Origin: Pseudoalteromonas sp. A25
GTDB taxonomy: Bacteria; Pseudomonadota; Gammaproteobacteria; Enterobacterales; Alteromonadaceae
NCBI RefSeq assembly: GCF_009176705.1
Contig: NZ_AP021847.1
Location: 248,001-312,000 of the forward strand
Length of the DNA stretch: 64,000 bases
Direction: 5' to 3'
Part shown: positions 9,405 through 17,816 of the stretch, one piece after another
Position numbering within the stretch: the first letter of the stretch is position 1
How the letters are laid out: every line of letters starts with the position of its first letter
The notes under the pieces: generated by a model
Told to the model about the DNA's origin: nothing
Seen by the model: only the letters and a program-made list of their open reading frames with translations
Databases searched by the model: none
Position numbers and translations under genes: made by a program

Positions 9405-10628
9405 ATGGATGATAAAGACTTATTAAACATAATTGCCATAGATGATAACGGACTAATTTTAACACAGCTAAAATTATTGTTATCACAGTCATATCATGTG
9501 AATTTCTCGGGTTTCACCAACGGGCCAGATGCACTGTCTTTTTTAAAACAACATCCTACCGACTTGATATTTTTAGATCTCAATATGCCAGGGATGGATG
9601 GCATAGAAGTACTTCGGCATTTATCCGATATAAATATCTCTGCATCTATCGTGTTACTCAGTGGAGAAGATAACAACATTATAAAAATGGCAAAAAATCT
9701 AGCTCAAATGAGAAACTTAAATGTCATTATTGGTATTGATAAACCAATAACAGCTGGGCAAATCAAACAACTTATAGAGTCCTTATTCAAGTTGCCTCAT
9801 CACAAGTCTTCCCACCTTACACAACGCGCTTTTAATTTGGAAGAATTAAAAACTGCGATTGAAGCGGAACAAATGTGCTTGTATTTGCAACCTAAAGTTA
9901 CTCTGTCAAATGAAGAGGTTATTGGCGCGGAGTTCCTCGTAAGATGGAACCACCCAGAGTTTGGTGTATTGTCACCCTTTTACTTCATAGATTTAATTGA
10001 GCATTCAGATCTCGTACATGACTTCTCTATTTTGGTTGTTAAAGAAGCCTTTGAGTTCATAGAACAGCACTTTGAACTTTTGAAGTCACTTACTTTCAAC
10101 ATAAATTTAAGTGTAAAAAATCTAGAGGATTTAAAACTACCTGAGCGACTTGCCGAGCTGGCTAGTACTTATAATGTACCTACTGATATGATTGTCTTTG
10201 AAGTCACAGAAAGCTTATTGATCGAAAACTTAACTCAATCTCTTGATGTGTTATTAAGATTGAGGTTAAAAGGTTTTTCACTGTCGATTGATGACTTTGG
10301 TACAGGCTACTCCTCAATAAAGCAATTGAGCCAAATTCCATTTTGCGAGCTAAAACTGGACCGTTGCTTTATTCATGACTGTGCAATTGACACCGACAAG
10401 CAAGCGATTATTGAAGCGACCGCCGCGCTTGCACAAAACCTAAATTTAAAAGTGGTTGCTGAAGGTATTGAGCAGCAACAAGACCTCGTATTTTTGGGAA
10501 AATACAACATCGATTATGGGCAAGGTTACCTATTCGCACTTCCCTTAGAAAAACTCAATTTTCTAAAAAGTATTGAGTCGCAAACCAATTACAACACTCA
10601 AAGCAGACAAGCTCTGCTGCGCGGTTAA
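9405..10628 (+). CDS. Response regulator with EAL c-di-GMP phosphodiesterase domain
   Basis: Cytoplasmic protein of 407 residues. The N-terminal receiver (~5-125) has acidic IDDN, acceptor Asp58 (LDLNMPGMDG) and Lys in the IDKP segment. The C-terminal EAL domain (~150-395) keeps the catalytic set: Glu in the EAL position (here EFLVRW), NINLS, EVTES, DDFGTGYSS, KLDR, AEGIE and QGY, so it should hydrolyse c-di-GMP. The architecture matches VieA/RocR-type proteins. ATG 9405 is preferred over ATG 9381 because AAAGG lies 7-8 bases before it. It sits 45 bp after the giant hybrid kinase, which is its likely phosphodonor through the Hpt domain; that pairing is inference. Confidence 0.9.
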   Translation: MDDKDLLNIIAIDDNGLILTQLKLLLSQSYHVNFSGFTNGPDALSFLKQHPTDLIFLDLNMPGMDGIEVLRHLSDINISASIVLLSGEDNNIIKMAKNLAQMRNLNVIIGIDKPITAGQIKQLIESLFKLPHHKSSHLTQRAFNLEELKTAIEAEQMCLYLQPKVTLSNEEVIGAEFLVRWNHPEFGVLSPFYFIDLIEHSDLVHDFSILVVKEAFEFIEQHFELLKSLTFNINLSVKNLEDLKLPERLAELASTYNVPTDMIVFEVTESLLIENLTQSLDVLLRLRLKGFSLSIDDFGTGYSSIKQLSQIPFCELKLDRCFIHDCAIDTDKQAIIEATAALAQNLNLKVVAEGIEQQQDLVFLGKYNIDYGQGYLFALPLEKLNFLKSIESQTNYNTQSRQALLRG

Positions 10629-10668
10629 AAACCAACCTAAATACCTAGCTGTAACTTTTACCTACCCC

Positions 10669-10692
10669 CTTGTCTGCTCACTTGTCTGCTCA
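10669..10692 (+). repeat. Perfect 12-bp tandem duplication
   Basis: CTTGTCTGCTCA occurs twice head to tail in the 192-bp gap between the REC-EAL gene and the AraC-type regulator. It could be a regulatory direct repeat or a simple replication-slippage product. No other structure is obvious in this gap. Confidence 0.7.
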
Positions 10693-10820
10693 AGAAAAGT
10701 TAGCAAACATTATCAATCGCACCTACGGTACATTATCTGCGTTGTCACTATAACGAACAATTATTTTATTCGGTAATATAATATGTTGTACCAGTAAAAG
10801 CGTTCTTTCAGGAATACACT

Positions 10821-11696
10821 ATGACTTTAAAAAATACGACAAAGCACAGCTACAGGCAAAGGTTACTGAAGGTCATTGACTACCTTTATCAGCATACTGA
10901 TATGGACTTAGACGTAAACTCGCTCGCAGAGCTTGCCAACATGTCTGCTTATCACTTTCATCGTATTTACCGAGAGTTTACTGGCGAAACAATTAATTCT
11001 ACCGTACGAAGAATGCGTTTGTTTAAAGCGGCAACTTTACTATTACACAGCCGTTTAAGCCAAGCTGATATTGCAAAGCAGGTAAAATACGCCAGCGTAG
11101 AAGCCTTTAATAGGGCTTTTACCAAGCATTATGGTGAAACACCTAACCAATACCGTCTTAATCGCAGTGCCCAGCAACTTGAACAATCTGTGTTTTATCC
11201 GACACGCCCAAAGGAGTATAACCAGATGTACAACGTAGAACGTATACAAAATGACAAACTGACATTAATCGGATTACCGCATCAAGGTGATTACATGCAA
11301 ATTGGTCAAGCTTTTGAGAAGTTAGGCATGTTAGCAGGTAGCGCAGGATTGCTTAATGAGCATTCACGCTCTTTCGGAATTTACTATGATGACCCAAAAA
11401 CCGTCGATACCGACAACTTAAGGTCAATGGCATGCATTAGTATTGATAACCCTAACGTCGAGTTACCAGATGAACAGTTACAAATTATTGAGCTACCAGC
11501 AGGCACAGCGCTAAGTGTGCTATTCCAAGGTGATTATACGGAATTAGACAAACCCTATGATTGGCTGTTTGGTCAATGGATCCCAGAAAATCAAATCGAG
11601 CTGGCCGACTTTCCACCATTTGAAGAGTATTTAAATGATGTCAAACAAACTCCCCCCTCAGAATTATTAACCCGCATACATTGTTTAGTTAAATAA
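10821..11696 (+). CDS. AraC-family regulator with GyrI-like effector-binding domain
   Basis: A 291-residue regulator with two domains. Residues ~10-110 are the AraC/XylS double helix-turn-helix (LAELANMSAYHFHRIYREFTGE, then AFNRAFTKHYGETPNQYR). Residues ~135-290 are a GyrI-like small-molecule-binding fold ending in the FPPFEEYLND region typical of this Rob/BmrR-like domain. Such proteins usually sense hydrophobic drugs or metabolites and control efflux or detoxification genes. ATG 10821 has AGGA seven bases upstream. The gene is monocistronic and ends in a strong terminator. Its target is unknown; neighbours are signalling and transport genes. Confidence 0.9.
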   Translation: MTLKNTTKHSYRQRLLKVIDYLYQHTDMDLDVNSLAELANMSAYHFHRIYREFTGETINSTVRRMRLFKAATLLLHSRLSQADIAKQVKYASVEAFNRAFTKHYGETPNQYRLNRSAQQLEQSVFYPTRPKEYNQMYNVERIQNDKLTLIGLPHQGDYMQIGQAFEKLGMLAGSAGLLNEHSRSFGIYYDDPKTVDTDNLRSMACISIDNPNVELPDEQLQIIELPAGTALSVLFQGDYTELDKPYDWLFGQWIPENQIELADFPPFEEYLNDVKQTPPSELLTRIHCLVK

Positions 11697-11699
11697 CTA

Positions 11700-11732
11700 A
11701 AATGCGCTGTACTAACACAGCGCATTTCTTTT
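11700..11732 (+). terminator. Rho-independent terminator of the AraC-type gene
   Basis: Perfect 11-bp stem (AAATGCGCTGT with ACAGCGCATTT), six-base loop, followed by a T-rich tail. It begins four bases after the stop codon. Confidence 0.9.
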
Positions 11733-11765
11733 TCTGAATACCGTTAAAGAACCCCAAAATGCGTC

Positions 11766-11931
11766 TTATACCAATTGCATTAAATTGGTGATCAGATATT
11801 GCGACAGATAAATGGCTTAGTAACAACGCAAATATTTCGCTATGTAGTTATTCTACATGAGAAATATTTAACGCAGTTAATGAGTTATTTAGCTCGCTAG
11901 AATGACCAATGTATTAATAAAATTGGTATTA
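11766..11931 (+). mobile_element. MITE-like palindromic element, family A, copy 1 (166 bp)
   Basis: Begins TTATACCAATTGCATTAA and ends with its imperfect inverse (15 of 18 bases match). The interior is strongly self-complementary: AAATATTTC at 11830-11838 pairs with GAAATATTT at 11861-11869 around a second stem. No coding capacity. The same 166-bp unit recurs at 26134-26299 (inverted) and 46499-46664 with very few differences. The rest of the 11697-12053 gap holds only the terminator and AT-rich sequence. Confidence 0.85.
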
Positions 11932-12053
11932 CGTCACTCATCTGCTATGCCTCAGTTAATGAGCAACCTTCTTGGGCATTAAAAAACATTTTTAGTTCTA
12001 TCATACCAATGTGATGACAGGGAAATAGTACACCTGCCAACACATAAGCATGT

Positions 12054-13457
12054 TTAAAGCTGTGGCTGAACGTCTAGCCCATAACCAAATACAACAGCAA
12101 GCACTAAAACAGTGCTTGCAGCAAGCATTAACTTGGCTAAAAGCGGCAAACAAAACCTAAACCAATGAGTGTAAGGCACACCAGCCATACCAATAATGCC
12201 CATAAGTACGGCATTTGTTGGCACGATCATATTCGACAAGCCATCACCAAACTGATAAGCCAAAACAGCAACTTGACGCGGAACGCCGACCAAGTCACCT
12301 ACCGGTACCATAAGTGGCATAGTGACATAAGCTTGGCCTGAGCCTGATGGAATAAATAAATTAAGTAAGGTTTGAATAAACAGCATACCAACTGCCGACA
12401 CTTCGGCTGCAACATAAGACAGTGGCGTGGATAGGCCGTTAACAATAGTGTGTAAGATTTGCCCATCTTCTAAAATTAACGCTATGCCTCGAGCGACCCC
12501 GATAAGTATGGCTGTTGTGACGAGATCTGACACCCCTTCTATAAACTTATGCGCCGCTTCATCGGCAGATAACTTACCAATCACTGAGATCAACACACCC
12601 CAAGCAATAAAAAGCCCGCCCAGCTCATATAAGTACCAATGCAACGTAGCGATACCCCATACAGCAACAACCAGCGTTGCAATAAACGACAGTAAAACGA
12701 GCTGATGACGTTTATTCAATAATGGGTAATTTTGTTGAGCCTGACCTGCCAGCGGGCATTCTACCCCTTTCATCATTGACAGCTCTGGGTTCGCTTGAAC
12801 GCGCTTGGTGTAGCTCCAAACATGGTGGAAGCCAATTAAAACAAAAGGCAAAAAGATAGCTAACCTAAGCCAAATGCCTGAATAAACTGGAATATCAGCG
12901 ATCTGCTGAGCGATTATTACGGTAAATGGATTAAACGCTGAGACACCATAACCAATTCCATAGCCTGCGATTATCATACCTACAGCGGTCATCGCATCTA
13001 GTTTCATAGCCTTACACAATGCCACTAGGATCAAAACAAACGGAATATACTCACCCGCCGTACCAATAGTGCTAGATGCCAGCGCAAAACAAAACACCAC
13101 CATAAAGATCAGTTTTTGAGGTTTATCCCCATGCTTTTCTAACAATCGACCTATTAGCGCATCGACCGTTCCGGTTGCTCTTGCAATCGATAAAACACCT
13201 CCAACAATAAGCACAAAAAAGATCACATCTTGTGCAGCAGCAAAGGCTCGAGGTATCGCTTTAAGTAAATCCCATGGCGTCAGTAGCTTCGTATTTTCAG
13301 CCAAATGATATGTACCAGCGAGCACCATTTGACGGCCAGACTCCGTCGTTGCAGTATCAAAAAAACCTTGTGGGATAACCCAAGTGGCAACAAGTGCAAT
13401 GACCATCATACCCAAAAGTAATATCAAGGTATGAGGCACTTTTATCATTTGTCCCAT
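12054..13457 (-). CDS. YfcC/DcuC-family carrier, putative C4-dicarboxylate or amino-acid transporter
   Basis: Polytopic inner-membrane protein of 467 residues with about 12 hydrophobic segments. It resembles the YfcC branch of the DcuC/C4-dicarboxylate anaerobic carrier superfamily: N-terminal VPHTLILLLGMMVIA, the FNPFTVIIAQQIADI segment, and the C-terminal SGSGQAYVTMPLMVP and NMIVPTNAVLMG loops typical of the ion-transporter fold. The substrate is not clear; members are annotated for C4-dicarboxylates, basic amino acids or peptides. ATG 13457 is used; a second ATG lies three codons in. The upstream gap (13458-13721) contains two tandem 14-bp palindromic sites that could be its operator. Confidence 0.85.
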   Translation of the reverse strand: MGQMIKVPHTLILLLGMMVIALVATWVIPQGFFDTATTESGRQMVLAGTYHLAENTKLLTPWDLLKAIPRAFAAAQDVIFFVLIVGGVLSIARATGTVDALIGRLLEKHGDKPQKLIFMVVFCFALASSTIGTAGEYIPFVLILVALCKAMKLDAMTAVGMIIAGYGIGYGVSAFNPFTVIIAQQIADIPVYSGIWLRLAIFLPFVLIGFHHVWSYTKRVQANPELSMMKGVECPLAGQAQQNYPLLNKRHQLVLLSFIATLVVAVWGIATLHWYLYELGGLFIAWGVLISVIGKLSADEAAHKFIEGVSDLVTTAILIGVARGIALILEDGQILHTIVNGLSTPLSYVAAEVSAVGMLFIQTLLNLFIPSGSGQAYVTMPLMVPVGDLVGVPRQVAVLAYQFGDGLSNMIVPTNAVLMGIIGMAGVPYTHWFRFCLPLLAKLMLAASTVLVLAVVFGYGLDVQPQL

Positions 13458-13553
13458 ATAAACAGCCTCTTCATTCTTATCTTTTTAAGTGGCGACATAT
13501 TACCGATATCAGGCTCAAACTTCACTATGTTTTTAGGACACGGTTGCACAGAG

Positions 13554-13587
13554 CTTTAGACGTAAAGCACCTATTTTAGACATAAAG
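13554..13587. promoter_or_regulatory. Two tandem 14-bp palindromic sites, possible operator of the carrier gene
   Basis: CTTTAGACGTAAAG (13554-13567) and TTTTAGACATAAAG (13574-13587) are near-identical, each with CTTTA/TAAAG dyad character, and are spaced 20 bp centre to centre, two turns of helix. They lie ~100-130 bp upstream of the carrier start. Confidence 0.4.
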
Positions 13588-13683
13588 AAGGGTCGGATCT
13601 AACGCCATCACTTACACTTAAGCAGCTTGACGAGTTTAAGTGCCAAGATACTGCAACTTGAAACTCTTCTGAACGACCCGTCT
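13587..13683. other. Nested inverted repeats in the gap between carrier and NERD genes
   Basis: Outer arms GGGTCG (13590-13595) and CGACCC (13674-13679) extend to AGA/TCT after one mismatch. They enclose an inner stem, CACTTAA (13615-13621) with TTAAGTG (13636-13642). It may be a structured RNA end, a bidirectional terminator region or a decayed small palindromic element. No T-tract argues against a simple terminator. Confidence 0.35.
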
Positions 13684-13721
13684 AGCGCATAGCTAACAAC
13701 ATTTTGCTGATTAAATACTTG

Positions 13722-15059
13722 TTATGGCCCTTGGGTAACGAGTTGGCCAATTCTTTGCGCCAAAGACATATCTTTGCGATGCAACTTAATTTGCTCTTTA
13801 AACATATCAAGTTGCAAGGAAGTAAATTGCTCAGTATTAAATTGCTTGATGTAATTCGGCGCGCCCTTATACAGACAAACCTGCTCTGGCATTTCAGTGC
13901 GAAAGTGCACATCATTTGGAAATACAACGCAACCATCTACATGGTGCTCTACATCTAATAACCCTTTAACCCACTTTATTTTTTGCGATAACTCGGTCAT
14001 CGGGTTATCAAAGTAATATCTTTCGTCGTCGATGCTCTGTGTCCAAAGATCAGAGTGTGCATCTTCCCAAATAGCACCCGCTTGACGTTGATATTGCACA
14101 ACAAAGATACCGAATTTTGAAACAACCAATTCATCAATTTGGTGCATTTTACCATCAGCAAAAAAATACACTTTTCCTGTTAAGGTATACGCTGACTTAG
14201 GTAACGCTTTAGCTAAAACGTAGCTTAAAAGCAACCGGCTTGCTTGATGATAAAGTACTCTGCGTGTGTAAGGCCAAACAGTCACAGCGACCACCAAAAT
14301 ACTCGCAATCAACAATATTAGCCACACATAACGACCCACATAAAGCCAAGGAGAGGTCTGTTGTTGAGTTGGCGTATACCCTTGCATTTGAGGGTTTGCA
14401 AGTGGCGTTGTTTGGTTGCTCGGTTTATTCGCATTAGGGCTTACTTTAAGTTGCTTAGTCGGCTCTGTTTGTTCAGAGTCCGCTACTTTTTCGTTCGAAG
14501 TTAATTCAGCGCCTGGCGAGGGTTGTTGCCATTGCAACTCAAATAGGCGTTTTTGCTGCGCGATTTCTTCACTGCAATAAACATGTTCCTGCGTGGTTTT
14601 TTGAGTTTTAGCACAGCGTTCCGAGGCTTGGTAAAATTGTAGCCATGCGCTATGCTTATCGGCATTTTGGTAAGGTTCAACAATTTGCTTTAAACGAGTT
14701 GTTGCAACTTGTAGAACCGGTTTATTGTCGTTTTTTACTGAAGCTGTGGGCTTTTTTTGAGGTTCTTTTAGAAAATCACTGTTTGGACAAAATTGCCTTA
14801 AGCGCTCTTCTAAACGCTGTAGCCGATTATACGAAGGATCCCCTTTTTGATTTGCCCCTGAACGAACTAATTGCTCAGCCTCGCTCACAAAACCCCGACA
14901 CACATCAGGCGCAAGTGTTGCTTGTGCTTGCACATTGAGTGTGCAAGTCACGCAGATACTCAACAAGAGTAAACTTGCTCTGCGGGGCTTTAGAAGGTCG
15001 AGGTATCGACTGAACAATATCGTTAAAGTCTTCATGTCAAAAATTATACTTGTATCCAT
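13722..15059 (-). CDS. Exported/membrane NERD-domain protein with altered catalytic residues
   Basis: A 445-residue protein with an N-terminal hydrophobic segment that ends in a signal-peptide-like AQA. A low-complexity Gln/Pro/Thr linker (~180-230) and a TM (~240-262) follow, with a C-terminal NERD domain (~285-400). NERD features are present: G-x-V-YFF, HQIDELVVS, GIFVVQ and AG-x-IW. In NERD nucleases the core reads D...E-x-K; here Asp is kept but the E-x-K position reads Gln-Tyr-Gln, so nuclease activity is doubtful. It is the last gene of a three-gene operon, 7 bp after a WD40-like lipoprotein. ATG 15059 or a second ATG eight codons in could be the start. Confidence 0.75.
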   Translation of the reverse strand: MDTSIIFDMKTLTILFSRYLDLLKPRRASLLLLSICVTCTLNVQAQATLAPDVCRGFVSEAEQLVRSGANQKGDPSYNRLQRLEERLRQFCPNSDFLKEPQKKPTASVKNDNKPVLQVATTRLKQIVEPYQNADKHSAWLQFYQASERCAKTQKTTQEHVYCSEEIAQQKRLFELQWQQPSPGAELTSNEKVADSEQTEPTKQLKVSPNANKPSNQTTPLANPQMQGYTPTQQQTSPWLYVGRYVWLILLIASILVVAVTVWPYTRRVLYHQASRLLLSYVLAKALPKSAYTLTGKVYFFADGKMHQIDELVVSKFGIFVVQYQRQAGAIWEDAHSDLWTQSIDDERYYFDNPMTELSQKIKWVKGLLDVEHHVDGCVVFPNDVHFRTEMPEQVCLYKGAPNYIKQFNTEQFTSLQLDMFKEQIKLHRKDMSLAQRIGQLVTQGP

Positions 15060-15066
15060 AGAATGA

Positions 15067-16050
15067 TTAAAGGTCAGTTAATGTAGATATTAATGGCCAA
15101 GTTTCAATTACTCCCTCACTACTGAGGGTAACAAATTGATCGTTGATCACTACCATATCTAGCAATGTAGTGCCCATACTGTGTGTGTCTATTTGCCAAC
15201 TCATTCTTTCTTGCCCTGATAACACATCCCAAACTGTGAGTTCAGCTTTGGGGGATGATGTTACTAAATAACGGGAGTTAGGCATAAACAACGCTTGGCG
15301 AAACCACTTAAATCGAGTGATATAGTGCAACTTACTCAGGGTTGAACCATCATTGACTGATAATACTTCTTGTGTCTTTAAGGCATCGGCGACAAATAAC
15401 TGTTGATGATCCTCAGATAGCGCTAGGCTACTTAGCCTAGAGTCAAACTTACGCTGATAATAATTATCACCCGTTTCTCTGTCCCATGCTTTCACAACCC
15501 CATCGTGAGCACCTGTGATCATTCTATTGTTTTTTACAAAGTGTATTGCGATGATATTACTAGAATGTGGCATAAATTGTTTCATTTCTTTGCTTTTGCG
15601 CTTTACTAAAGACACTGAACCATCAGTAAAACCAATAGCCACCTCGTCGCCATCGTCCGAGGTAGTTAATGCGCAAACTCTTGCCAGCTCATCAACTCCC
15701 GCAACGTTCAACGTTCCAATCAACTCACCAGATAAAGAATGCCAAAATTGAACAATGTTATCGCCCGCAACTAATACTAATTTAGCGAGGTCATTTAAGT
15801 GAATGGTACGCACATTACTCGGCAATTGAGTTTCATTTATAGACATAACCGTTTGCTTGTCGAAAACCCGCCAAATCGCCAAATTAGGGCCTTCAAGCAA
15901 TAGCATTACTTGCTCAGCATCTCCAGAAAGTTGCCCATCGAGCACCAGCACATCACTAAATTGATATTGATTTGTCGGCTCAAGCAAAATAGGCTCACTA
16001 CATGACATTAAAAATGTGATCAACAGTCCAACTAACACGGTTCTATGCAT
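15067..16050 (-). CDS. WD40-like beta-propeller lipoprotein (second of a tandem pair)
   Basis: A 327-residue predicted lipoprotein: hydrophobic N-terminus with lipobox LMSC (Cys near residue 17). The rest looks like a WD40-type propeller, with blades such as MITGAHDGVVKAWDRETG and YLVTSSPKAELTVWDVLSG. It is clearly paralogous to the gene just upstream (shared RFK-FR--LF, LVTSS-K--LT-W and W-I-T patterns), so the pair arose by tandem duplication. TAAGG lies about eight bases before ATG. It sits 15 bp after its paralogue and 7 bp before the NERD gene, making one operon. A scaffold role in the cell envelope is inference; no enzyme motif is visible. Confidence 0.8.
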   Translation of the reverse strand: MHRTVLVGLLITFLMSCSEPILLEPTNQYQFSDVLVLDGQLSGDAEQVMLLLEGPNLAIWRVFDKQTVMSINETQLPSNVRTIHLNDLAKLVLVAGDNIVQFWHSLSGELIGTLNVAGVDELARVCALTTSDDGDEVAIGFTDGSVSLVKRKSKEMKQFMPHSSNIIAIHFVKNNRMITGAHDGVVKAWDRETGDNYYQRKFDSRLSSLALSEDHQQLFVADALKTQEVLSVNDGSTLSKLHYITRFKWFRQALFMPNSRYLVTSSPKAELTVWDVLSGQERMSWQIDTHSMGTTLLDMVVINDQFVTLSSEGVIETWPLISTLTDL

Positions 16051-16065
16051 TTTAAAACCTTACAT

Positions 16066-17055
16066 TTAAAGCTGTCTTAGCGCGCTTAAATCCCAGCTTT
16101 CTAAAATTGCATCACTATTCAACGTATAAAGTGTACCTGTTTGTGTAGCGTGCATCGACAATATGGTTGCGCCCTCTCGCTGCGTTTGTATCGTCCAAGT
16201 ACCCAGTTCATCTCCAGTGTTGGTATGCCATAGGGTTAAGTGAGATTTTGAGGAAGAAGTAGCCAGCAAATCGGCGTTGGAAATAAACAAAGACTTTCTG
16301 AACACTTTAAAGCGCGCACTATAATTAAGTTTAGCAACTTCTTCACCCTGCGTCAGAGTTTTTATGTGTTGAGCATTAAGTCCATCAGATACAAAAAACC
16401 GAGAGAAGTCTTTATTTACACTTAAGCTCGTTACACGATGCGCAAATTCTTTCTCAAACATAGCTTTAGGCGAGCCAAATTGCCAAAGCGCGACTTTGCC
16501 ATCTTGAGCGCCAGTTAAAAATAATTCACCCTGATTACCAAACGACAAAAAATCTATTGGGCGTTCATGTGGTTTAAATCGGTTGTTTAGCCGTGTATTC
16601 ATATCGGCCATATTGAGTGAGCCATCGGTCATTGCAACAAGCACTCGACCGTTATTTGGCGACAGTGCAATGTGACTGATGACAGCCATAGGATCTACGC
16701 CACTAAATTGCACTTTATGAATAAAAGCTTTTCCCGCTACAGACCACACTCCCAAGGTATCGTAATTGGCCATGAGTAACAATGTATTATCACGCGACAA
16801 TAAAGCATGCCTAACCGGTTTCAATAACTCTTTTTCTGGTACTTGATATTCAACTTGCTTCGATGCAGTACGCCACACTTTAACTTGCTCTGAGGTGTTC
16901 ACCGTAAGCAATAATCTGCCATCGTCAGAAATTTGACCCATCAACAATGGCTCAATCTCAAACTGGTGCACAACACCTTCGCTTATCGCTACATCTTTTG
17001 AGCATCCCGATAAAAGCAATAAAAACAGGAATGTAAAAACCACATGCTTACGCAT
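16066..17055 (-). CDS. WD40-like beta-propeller lipoprotein (first of a tandem pair)
   Basis: About 329 residues from the preferred ATG at 17055, which has GAGG six bases upstream; an ATG five codons earlier (17070) lacks a site. Signal peptide with lipobox LLSGC. Beta-propeller blades resembling WD40 repeats include LFLTGAQDGKVALWQFGS and LLATSSSKSHLTLWHTNTG. It is first in a three-gene operon with its paralogue and the membrane NERD protein. The C-terminal half aligns closely with the second copy while the N-terminal third has diverged. I do not recognise a named family. Protein-protein scaffolding on the inner or outer membrane is the likely role. Confidence 0.8.
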   Translation of the reverse strand: MRKHVVFTFLFLLLLSGCSKDVAISEGVVHQFEIEPLLMGQISDDGRLLLTVNTSEQVKVWRTASKQVEYQVPEKELLKPVRHALLSRDNTLLLMANYDTLGVWSVAGKAFIHKVQFSGVDPMAVISHIALSPNNGRVLVAMTDGSLNMADMNTRLNNRFKPHERPIDFLSFGNQGELFLTGAQDGKVALWQFGSPKAMFEKEFAHRVTSLSVNKDFSRFFVSDGLNAQHIKTLTQGEEVAKLNYSARFKVFRKSLFISNADLLATSSSKSHLTLWHTNTGDELGTWTIQTQREGATILSMHATQTGTLYTLNSDAILESWDLSALRQL

Positions 17056-17178
17056 TTTATACCTCAACATATATCGCCACGCGCCCCTTATCTCACGTAG
17101 CCAAAACCACTCGTTTAACTAAGCAAACATAGTGCCATTAAAGATACTCTAATGCTAAAGGGTACCCGTATTCACAAC

Positions 17179-17201
17179 GTGTAATCCAGTGTAATTTACA
17201 C
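17179..17201. promoter_or_regulatory. Perfect 13-bp palindrome with an adjacent half-site
   Basis: GTGTAATTTACAC at 17189-17201 is a perfect dyad, with a further GTGTAA half-site at 17179. It lies in the divergent gap between the WD40 lipoprotein operon and the 159-residue orphan gene, so it could control either. No cognate regulator is identified. Confidence 0.35.
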
Positions 17202-17294
17202 ATTTTAGAAACCTGTATAAGTTTTAACCAGTCATGTTATTAATTGCTACCTTAACATGATGCTCAGCTCACTTCGATAATAAAGGAAAATGCA

Positions 17295-17774
17295 ATGAAC
17301 ACTTTAACTAATGAACCCATTGAGTTACTGCCTGTCACATACCTACTAAAACCTAATAAACCAAACCAACTTGGCGACTTATCTGTAACGCTACAACTGC
17401 TCATTAACCCCATAGCAAATCACCTTAATGGCGTTAGCCAAGTTTATTCAAGCACAAGCACCAGTGTGCAGTCCTCTGTATTTGGCGATTGGCAGTACAT
17501 TCCATCCGTAAATAAGCCTTCCATTCTGATTGTTTTAAGTGGCGCTTGTTTGTCAAAAGTCCTTTTTGACGGTGAAGCAAAAGAATACGAAAATTTAAAA
17601 GTACGACTTCTGCTTAACGAAGACTGGCAGTTTGGATATGGTATGTTCGAATATAAAAAAGAAGGCGCGTGGCATAAAATAGCTACTGCAGTCGCACAGT
17701 TAGATACGCGCACGGGTAATGAAAAGCTCGATAAACTATATACGTTAACACAGTCAACCAAAGCAGGGCTTTAA
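17295..17774 (+). CDS. Uncharacterised 159-residue protein
   Basis: I do not recognise this family. It is soluble, without signal peptide or TM, and of mixed alpha/beta composition. The middle contains a hydrophobic strand (SILIVLSGACLSKVLF) followed by an acidic stretch and an aromatic-rich FGYGMFEYKKEG segment. The start is well supported: AAAGGA lies about eight bases before ATG 17295. It stands alone, divergent from the WD40/NERD operon and convergent with a LysR gene. Reading frame and composition match the surrounding genes, so it is probably a real core-genome gene. Confidence 0.7.
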   Translation: MNTLTNEPIELLPVTYLLKPNKPNQLGDLSVTLQLLINPIANHLNGVSQVYSSTSTSVQSSVFGDWQYIPSVNKPSILIVLSGACLSKVLFDGEAKEYENLKVRLLLNEDWQFGYGMFEYKKEGAWHKIATAVAQLDTRTGNEKLDKLYTLTQSTKAGL

Positions 17775-17816
17775 CTGAGTCGTTTATATAGCAACTTATT
17801 TGGCTGTGTTCACAAA

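Noticed and set aside
10573..10776. 67-codon frame overlapping the end of the REC-EAL gene
   Set aside because: It mostly overlaps a well-supported gene in another frame and has no ribosome site.
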